NCBI GenBank assembly: GCA_902478825.1
Contig: CABSMK010000055.1
Location: 1 to 10,426 of the forward strand
From: an uncultured Collinsella sp.
Lineage (GTDB): Bacteria > Actinomycetota > Coriobacteriia > Coriobacteriales > Coriobacteriaceae
Length of the DNA: 10,426 nt
Direction: 5' to 3'
The notes beneath the pieces are model-generated. The model made no database searches and had not been told where the DNA came from. It saw nothing but the letters and a program-made list of their open reading frames with translations. Positions within the stretch are counted from its first letter, which is position 1. Every line of letters begins with the position of its first letter. Both the position numbers and the translations under genes were made by a program. Below, piece after piece: positions 6,331 to 10,426 of this stretch.

Positions 6331-6358
6331 CACCTACATTTTTCGAGTTGTTCGGCCA
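6331..6358 (+). repeat. 28-bp repeat, copy 1
   Basis: Begins CACCTACATTTTTCGA and ends TTGTTCGGCCA. It is the reference copy for a family of four in this window and matches copy 3 (7962-7989) at 26 of 28 bases. It lies upstream of the nuclease-like gene. Confidence 0.8.
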
Positions 6359-6490
6359 GCTGAACCACTAGTCAAGGCCCCTCGAACCGCAATCGAGCGC
6401 TGTAGTCGCCTTAATTTCGCAACCAAGCCCCATTAATCTACCTGAATCAATTCGAATAAGACGTTGCGATCGCACCATTCATTTAGGATA

Positions 6491-6518
6491 AGGCCGAATA
6501 ACTCAAATTATGTTGGTG
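6491..6518 (-). repeat. 28-bp repeat, copy 2 (inverted)
   Basis: Its complement begins CACCAACATAATTTGAG and ends TTATTCGGCCT, matching copy 1 at 22 of 28 bases. It faces copy 1 across 132 bases. Confidence 0.65.
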
Positions 6519-6702
6519 AGGCATCTGGACGGTCAGCAAAAACGCTTAGAGGCTACGAATTCGCAACTAAAGTTCACCAAAAAAGGCGCAGCTGGCAGAA
6601 ACCTCCCCAGCCGAAGCTGCTCCCTCGATACGACAGCTCAAAAGCCCACCGTTTGCAGAAGATAAGCCGCGCCCCAATACCGTTGCCCGAAGTTTCGAGC
6701 GT

Positions 6703-7941
6703 ATGTGGCGTCTGCTATGCCATCATGCGCGTATGGGAATCGTTCTGTCACATACCACGGCACGCGCTGTATACCAAACAGCCAACTCGCTCGCAAGCTA
6801 CGCGATCGATCCCTTACCTATGGAAAAGATCAGGGTGTCTGCGCCGACCACGTCCGACCTGGAAGCGGCGCGAGCATGGCTCAACAGAAAGAATGTCGAT
6901 TCTGAAAGCATCCATGTGCTGACGTTTTCCAATAATGCCAAAAGGCACCGTAAGGGCTGCATCTGCCACTGCTCGCGCTATACGTTTGGTGCAGAAAGCT
7001 ACCTAGAACTCGAGCCGAACGTCTACATCGTCGATATCAAGCTGTGCGCGTTAGAAGCAACAGCCGACCTCAACCTTACTGAGCTCGTTGAGTATTACTT
7101 TGAAATCTGCGGCTCCTACGCGCTTGAAACGTCCGACGAAACTCAATATCGCGAGCGCCCAGCCCTAACCAGCGTTGAAGAGCTCAGAGCCTTCTTTTCA
7201 AAGGCATCGGGGTATCGTGGATCCAATAAAGCCCTTAAGGCACTTTCTTATGTACGCGGAGGCTGTCGCTCTCCACTCGAAACGGCGTTTGTCATGATGC
7301 TGACAATGCCCAAGTCAATGGGTGGCTTAGCCATACGTGCCATCAAAACGGATTATCCGATCCCAGTCCCCAAAAGATACGCCGCCCTAACGCGACGGAC
7401 GGTTTTCTACCTCGACGCGCTGCTCGAAAATTCGATGACCGATATCGAATACAACGGCTTTTACCACGACGAGCCCGAGCAGCAATCAATTGACGAGGAA
7501 CGCCGAAACACGCTGCGAAACATGGGATATGCCGTTATCACAGTTAGTCGTCATTCCTTTTTCAAGCAGTCCGCTTTTAGGCGGGTCATGGAAGCGATTC
7601 GCATTCGCGAGAAGATCTGGCCCGGTCGACTCCCGGATAACTTCGCCATCCTGCAAGAAAATCTTCGTCAATTTGTCTTGCGGCGCTACTTCGAATACGG
7701 TCGCCGCATCCTGGAGACACTCAAAGAAGAAGAGGCCGCCAAGCGCGAAATTGCAAGCCAATATCCGCAAGCTGATGACCCGAGCATCAACGATGTGCCC
7801 GAACCCGACGACATGCAACACGTCGGGGCCCTTGCTGAGGAAATCAATGGGCCTTGGGAATGCGACATGTCCGCAAAAATCGATGAAAACTGCACGGAAG
7901 ACGACACGATTATTGATCTAATTGAGAATTCGCTCTTCTAA
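6703..7941 (+). CDS. AbiEi-like/DUF559-like putative endonuclease protein
   Basis: Protein of up to 412 residues, cytosolic. Seen: residues 11-140 contain MGIVLSHTTA at the N-terminus, a C-x-C-x-C cluster (C86, C88, C90), then a strand-helix segment ELEPNVYIVDIKLCALEAT and LTELVEYYFEICG. This order resembles the AbiEi-type N-terminal region of many Coriobacteriia hypothetical proteins. Residues about 187-302 read CRSPLE (E193), FYLDALLE (D238), IEYNG (E249), H255, D264 with EERR and LRNMGYAVITVS. This is the layout of Vsr/DUF559-like PD-(D/E)xK nucleases, vDhxxx...hEyDGxxH...D..R...L...G..VI.VT. The last 110 residues are acidic and charged with no recognised domain. The start is uncertain: ATG 6703 has no ribosome binding site, and ATG 6733 would begin MGIVLSH, more like relatives. 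No partner toxin gene is adjacent. Nuclease activity is an inference; a regulatory or defence role is possible. Confidence 0.7.
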   Translation: MWRLLCHHARMGIVLSHTTARAVYQTANSLASYAIDPLPMEKIRVSAPTTSDLEAARAWLNRKNVDSESIHVLTFSNNAKRHRKGCICHCSRYTFGAESYLELEPNVYIVDIKLCALEATADLNLTELVEYYFEICGSYALETSDETQYRERPALTSVEELRAFFSKASGYRGSNKALKALSYVRGGCRSPLETAFVMMLTMPKSMGGLAIRAIKTDYPIPVPKRYAALTRRTVFYLDALLENSMTDIEYNGFYHDEPEQQSIDEERRNTLRNMGYAVITVSRHSFFKQSAFRRVMEAIRIREKIWPGRLPDNFAILQENLRQFVLRRYFEYGRRILETLKEEEAAKREIASQYPQADDPSINDVPEPDDMQHVGALAEEINGPWECDMSAKIDENCTEDDTIIDLIENSLF

Positions 7942-7961
7942 AGGCGATCTCTGCGGATGTC

Positions 7962-7989
7962 CACCTACATTTTTCGACTTATTCGGCCA
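7962..7989 (+). repeat. 28-bp repeat, copy 3
   Basis: Begins CACCTACATTTTTCGAC and ends TTATTCGGCCA, 26 of 28 bases identical to copy 1 and in the same orientation. It starts 20 bases after the stop codon of the nuclease-like gene. Flanking bases of copies 1 and 3 do not match, so the repeat unit is about 28 bp. Confidence 0.8.
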
Positions 7990-8151
7990 CCGATGTGCCA
8001 GATTGGCTGCAGCAATGCTCAATATAACTTTAGATAAAACTGATTCTGCAGGAACTCCCGTAGAGGAAGAACTGATTCTCGCGGTATTTGACACGATAAA
8101 GTACAAATATGAACAGTTCTAATGCTTCTCAAGGTGGCTTTCTTAGCATGC

Positions 8152-8179
8152 TAGCCGAACATCTCGAAATATGTTGGCG
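8152..8179 (-). repeat. 28-bp repeat, copy 4 (inverted)
   Basis: Its complement begins CGCCAACATATTTCGAG and ends ATGTTCGGCTA, matching copy 1 at 23 of 28 bases. The likeness extends a few bases either side: GCTC precedes and GC follows in both. It faces copy 3 across 162 bases. Confidence 0.7.
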
Positions 8180-8256
8180 AGCATTGCGTCGATGTCTCCC
8201 AACCCACAGAAAATCGCAGAGGCGGCAAGCAGTCATCGAAATTAACGCAAATTGTA

Positions 8257-8284
8257 TTGACATATGAACATGCGCTCATATAAT
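8257..8284 (+). promoter_or_regulatory. Consensus promoter of the metal-sensor operon
   Basis: TTGACA (8257-8262) and TATAAT (8279-8284), both perfect sigma-70-type hexamers, are separated by 16 bases. The spacer and -10 are wholly inside the left operator arm, so repressor binding would exclude polymerase. Confidence 0.9.
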
Positions 8285-8317
8285 CGAAAGTAAATTATAT
8301 GAGCGCATGTTCATATG
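8261..8317. promoter_or_regulatory. Double ArsR/SmtB-type operator, 24-bp perfect inverted repeat
   Basis: The arm 8261-8284 (beginning CATATGAACATGCGCTCATA) is a perfect complement of 8294-8317 across a 9-base spacer. Each arm is itself an imperfect dyad, ATATGA-N8-TCATAT, the form of the 12-2-12 sites bound by SmtB/ZiaR/CadC repressors. The left arm covers the promoter; the right arm lies at about the start of transcription and ends just before the ribosome binding site GAAAGGA (8317-8323). Confidence 0.85.
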
Positions 8318-8330
8318 AAAGGATATTGCA

Positions 8331-8696
8331 ATGAGCATCCGCGTTGATGAAACGAAACTCGACATCGAGGCCACCGAACCCGCGATCCCGACCACCTGCT
8401 CGCCCGAGGACCTTCCCGACGAGGAGCTTCTCTACGACCTCGCCGACCTGTTCAAGGTCTTCAGCGACACCACGCGCATCAAGATCCTCTATGCCCTCAT
8501 GGGCCGCGAGCTCTGCGTGGCAGACATCGCCGAAGCGACCGAAACCTCGCAGTCCGCGGTGTCGCACCAGTTGCGAACGCTCAAGCAGTCGCACCTGGTT
8601 AAATTCCGGCGCGACGGGCGCAATATCCTCTACTCGCTTGCCGACGACCATGTCTACACCATGCTCAACCAAGGCATGAGCCACATCTGCGAATAG
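8331..8696 (+). CDS. ArsR/SmtB-family metal-sensing repressor
   Basis: Winged-helix repressor of 121 residues that should release DNA on binding zinc, cadmium or a similar ion. Seen: a core from about 33 with LADLFKVFSDTTRIKIL, ELCVADIAEATETSQSAVSHQLRTL (recognition helix near 72-84) and a wing around FRRDGRNILYSLAD. The C-terminal helix carries D105-x-H107 and H118-x-x-E121, the exact spacing of the alpha-5 zinc site in SmtB (D104, H106, H117, E120). C62 and D65 of LCVAD correspond to SmtB C61 and D64, and C23 in the N-terminal arm could complete an alpha-3N site. The CadC-type second cysteine (LCVCD) is absent. GAAAGGA stands seven bases before the ATG. It is first in an operon with an HMA protein and, further on, a P-type ATPase, and is expected to repress itself and them through the operators described. 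Confidence 0.93.
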   Translation: MSIRVDETKLDIEATEPAIPTTCSPEDLPDEELLYDLADLFKVFSDTTRIKILYALMGRELCVADIAEATETSQSAVSHQLRTLKQSHLVKFRRDGRNILYSLADDHVYTMLNQGMSHICE

Positions 8697-8759
8697 CGAC
8701 CAACCACGGTACCAACGCGGCCTGCACCCAAGCCGCAAAAACAGGGAAAGGAACCCACC

Positions 8760-8978
8760 ATGAAAAAGCAGTTTAAGCTCGACGAGATCGACTGCGCCAA
8801 CTGCGCGCGCAAGCTTCAGGACGAACTTGCCAAGCTTGAGGGCGTCAAGTCCGTTTCGGTCAATTTTATGACCCAGAAGTTGACGCTCGAGGCCGACGAC
8901 GCCGAGTTCGACGAGGTCCTCGACCGCGTCGTGGAGTTCACCGCCGACGCCGAGCCGGACTGCGAGATCATTCTCTAG
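8760..8978 (+). CDS. Free-standing heavy-metal-associated (HMA) domain protein
   Basis: Small cytosolic metal-binding protein of 72 residues, a single HMA (ferredoxin-like) domain. Seen: the metal-binding loop IDCANCARKL with C12-x-x-C15 after the first strand, a helix ending KLEGVKSVSVNF, a second strand pair, and a closing acidic segment EPDCEIIL with an additional cysteine. The DCANC form with aspartate before the first cysteine is typical of the N-terminal domain of zinc/cadmium/lead ATPases (ZntA, CadA) rather than copper chaperones (MxCxxC). AAAGGA lies eight bases before the ATG. It sits 63 bases after the repressor gene and ahead of an ATPase that lacks this domain. It is therefore probably the detached N-terminal metal-binding domain of that pump, serving as a chaperone or buffering the ion. 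Confidence 0.9.
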   Translation: MKKQFKLDEIDCANCARKLQDELAKLEGVKSVSVNFMTQKLTLEADDAEFDEVLDRVVEFTADAEPDCEIIL

Positions 8979-8980
8979 TC

Positions 8981-9023
8981 CAGGTTTACGCTAACCTGCA
9001 AGGCCGCGCTTGCCGCGGCCTTT
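8981..9023 (+). terminator. Tandem hairpins, weak terminator or attenuator
   Basis: A small hairpin CAGGTT/AACCTG (8981-8998) is followed by a 9-bp stem AAGGCCGCG with CGCGGCCTT (9000-9022, 5-nt loop). Only TTT follows, so termination is likely incomplete. It lies between the HMA gene and the ATPase and might lower ATPase expression relative to the first two genes. Confidence 0.5.
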
Positions 9024-9032
9024 GCTCGCGAA

Positions 9033-9056
9033 ATTATATGATCGAGTGTTCATACA
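9033..9056 (+). promoter_or_regulatory. Third ArsR-type operator, upstream of the ATPase
   Basis: ATTATATGATCGAGTGTTCA and the next four bases match the right operator arm (8294-8317) at 19 of 24 positions, including both ends of the ATATGA-N8-TCATA dyad. It lies 22 bases before the ATPase start. I could not find a convincing -35/-10 pair here, although TTATAT within it could be a -10. It implies direct, separate control of the ATPase. Confidence 0.75.
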
Positions 9057-9077
9057 TTCAAATGGGAGGATTGAATC

Positions 9078-10426
9078 ATGGCAACCGCCGATCCCAAGAA
9101 GAAAAAGAAGAAGCGCAAGAAGAAAGAGTCCCTTGAGCATAAGCGCAACCGCATCCTGGTAGCACTGGTCATTTTTGCCGTAATTTATGCCCTCGACGAG
9201 CTCGGCGCTCTCACTGTCGCATTTGGGGAGCCCGGCAACATCTACGCCAGCTTCGTGCTGTTCCTGGTGCCGTTCCTAATTGCCGGCTACGACGTGCTCC
9301 AAAAGGCATACAACAACATCCGCCGCGGCAAGGCGTTCGACGAGAGCTTCCTCATGGCCGTCGCGACCATCGGCGCATTTGCCATGGTGCTCTTCCCCGA
9401 CACCGACCCGCACATGGCCGAAGGCGCCGCCGTCATGCTGTTCTATCAGGTTGGCGAGCTGTTCCAGGCATATGCCGTGGGCAAGAGCCGCAAGTCGATC
9501 AGCGCCATGATGGACATCGCGCCCGATTACGCAAACATCGAGCAAGCCGACGGCACACTCGAGCAGGTCTTCCCCGATGACATCGCTGTCGGCACCGTCA
9601 TCGTGGTCAAGCCCGGCGAGCGCGTGCCCATCGACGGCGTCATCGTCGAAGGCGAGACGCAGCTCGATACCGCCGCCCTTACCGGCGAGTCGGTCCCCCG
9701 CCCGGCCAAAACCGGAGACGATATCATCAGCGGCTGCATCAACATGACGGGTCTCATCCACGTGCGCACCACCAAGCCCTTTGGCGAGTCCACCGTCGCG
9801 CGCGTCCTGGAGCTCGTGGAAAACGCTAGCGAAAAGAAGGCGCGTACCGAGAACTTCATCACGCGCTTCGCCCGCGTCTACACGCCCGCCGTCACCGGCG
9901 CGGCAGCCGTGCTCGCACTCGGCGGCGGCTTGGTCACCGGTGCCTGGTCCGACTGGATCCTGCGCGGCCTGACCTTCCTGGTCGTCAGCTGCCCGTGCGC
10001 GCTCGTGATCAGCGTCCCGCTCAGCTTCTTTGGCGGCATCGGCGGCGCATCCAAGCTGGGCGTCCTCATCAAGGGCTCCAACTACCTCGAGACGCTCGCC
10101 GATGTGGACACCGTCGTCTTCGACAAAACGGGCACCCTTACCAACGGCACGTTCTCGGTCGTCGCGGTGCACCCCGAGGCCGGCTATACCGAGCAGTCGT
10201 TGCTCGGAGTCGCCGCCCTTGCCGAGTCGTTCTCCGATCACCCTATCGCGCAGTCGGTGCGCGCCGCCTACCAGGGCGAGCCCGACCCCAAGCGCGTGAC
10301 GGATTCCGCTAATGACGTGGGGCACGGCGTGACGGCGACCATCGACGGCATGCATGTCGTCGTCGGCAACGCCAAGATGCTCGCCGCGGCCGGCGTTGAA
10401 GCGCCCGATTGCGAGGTCGTCGGCAC
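9078..10426 (+). CDS. PIB-type zinc/cadmium/lead-translocating ATPase (partial, 3' end outside window)
   Basis: Membrane pump that uses ATP to export divalent soft metals; 449 residues are present and the frame runs off the end. Seen: a lysine-rich N-terminus (residues 7-16 nearly all Lys/Arg), first membrane helices from about 25, the actuator domain with LTGES (201-205), the ion-site helix with SCPCALV (304-310), the phosphorylation site FDKTGTLTNG (348-357, aspartate 349) and the PIB-class SDHP motif (386-389). The CPC motif with no N-terminal HMA domain indicates that the metal-binding domain is supplied by the separate protein upstream. Class I HMA-type relatives are ZntA/CadA; the SDHP and neighbouring DNA-sensing repressor favour Zn/Cd over copper. 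GGGAGGA stands seven bases before the ATG at 9078. It is controlled by its own ArsR-type operator. Confidence 0.95.
   Translation, partial: MATADPKKKKKKRKKKESLEHKRNRILVALVIFAVIYALDELGALTVAFGEPGNIYASFVLFLVPFLIAGYDVLQKAYNNIRRGKAFDESFLMAVATIGAFAMVLFPDTDPHMAEGAAVMLFYQVGELFQAYAVGKSRKSISAMMDIAPDYANIEQADGTLEQVFPDDIAVGTVIVVKPGERVPIDGVIVEGETQLDTAALTGESVPRPAKTGDDIISGCINMTGLIHVRTTKPFGESTVARVLELVENASEKKARTENFITRFARVYTPAVTGAAAVLALGGGLVTGAWSDWILRGLTFLVVSCPCALVISVPLSFFGGIGGASKLGVLIKGSNYLETLADVDTVVFDKTGTLTNGTFSVVAVHPEAGYTEQSLLGVAALAESFSDHPIAQSVRAAYQGEPDPKRVTDSANDVGHGVTATIDGMHVVVGNAKMLAAAGVEAPDCEVVG

Larger units (their letters stand above)
6284..6702. other. Non-coding left flank of the AT-richer island
   Basis: No convincing gene is seen. 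An open frame from an ATG at 6464 to 6922 lacks a ribosome binding site and overlaps the nuclease-like gene, and its translation has no recognisable pattern. The nuclease-like frame is open back to 6571, but without an ATG or GTG start before 6703. The stretch holds two copies of the 28-bp repeat (6331-6358 and 6491-6518). No RNA gene was recognised. Confidence 0.6.
7942..8256. other. Right flank of the island, with a short unassigned ORF
   Basis: This AT-richer stretch holds copies 3 and 4 of the 28-bp repeat. A frame open from TTG 7922, or from ATG 8015, to a TAA at 8120-8122 would encode 66 or 35 residues; its end, EEELILAVFDTIKYKYEQF, looks protein-like. No ribosome binding site precedes either start and the long version would contain a repeat copy, so a gene remnant is more likely than a working gene. 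Nothing else was recognised. Confidence 0.4.

Noticed and set aside
6464..6922. A 152-codon plus-strand open frame overlapping the start of the nuclease-like gene
   Set aside because: No ribosome binding site, basic low-pattern translation, includes a repeat copy and overlaps the better-supported frame.
6331..8179. CRISPR array made of the 28-bp repeats
   Set aside because: Only four imperfect copies, in both orientations, separated by 132 to about 1,440 bases rather than by uniform short spacers, and no cas gene is present.
8261..8317. Intrinsic terminator or transcribed hairpin formed by the 24-bp inverted repeat
   Set aside because: The left arm contains the promoter -10 element, so only the right arm is likely to be transcribed, and no T-run follows; the shared dyad upstream of the ATPase supports an operator.
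9276..10355. A 359-codon open frame on the minus strand opposite the ATPase gene
   Set aside because: It mirrors the strongly coding ATPase frame. The translation is rich in Asp, Gly, His and Val as expected for an antisense shadow and shows no family motif.

Overview
The window is high-GC bacterial DNA with dense, short-spaced genes and strong AAAGGAG-type ribosome binding sites. Gene content and protein style fit an intestinal actinobacterium of the class Coriobacteriia, Collinsella-like. That placement is an inference from composition and remembered family members, not from a search.

Left part (1-2520). A decayed C-terminal fragment of a DUF1015-type protein ends at 355 and faces a minus-strand cluster across a bidirectional hairpin terminator. 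The cluster, in transcription order, is a nitroreductase-family flavoprotein (2434-1763) and two tandem paralogous histidine phosphatases (1680-1138 and 1120-485). The nitroreductase promoter carries a close match to the DtxR/IdeR iron box. A 13-bp perfect hairpin of REP-like appearance lies between the nitroreductase and the first phosphatase.

Middle part (2521-6283). A six-helix HdeD/DUF308 membrane protein abuts a YaiI/UPF0178 (DUF188) protein on the plus strand. Two back-to-back hairpin terminators separate this pair from a convergent minus-strand membrane protein. That protein is a putative heavy-metal or manganese exporter with a histidine-rich cytosolic or periplasmic loop, and a dyad operator overlaps its promoter. 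Divergent from it is a DEDDh exonuclease with an extra N-terminal region, followed by a clear terminator.

Island (6284-8256). This stretch looks more AT-rich. It holds one gene of about 412 codons whose C-terminal half carries a Vsr/DUF559-like PD-(D/E)xK nuclease signature, after an AbiEi-like N-terminal half. Four copies of a 28-bp repeat bracket it, one plus-oriented and one minus-oriented copy on each side. This gene-plus-repeat arrangement is the best candidate here for something undescribed.

Right part (8257-10426). This is a metal-resistance locus. A SmtB/ZiaR-type ArsR repressor has a perfectly spaced alpha-5 zinc site. A free-standing HMA metal-binding protein follows, and then a PIB-type Zn/Cd ATPase without its own HMA domain, cut off by the window end. 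Two 24-bp operator arms form a perfect inverted repeat over a consensus promoter before the repressor, and a third, variant operator lies before the ATPase. The three genes therefore probably form one repressor-controlled regulon that exports zinc, cadmium or lead when the metal is in excess.
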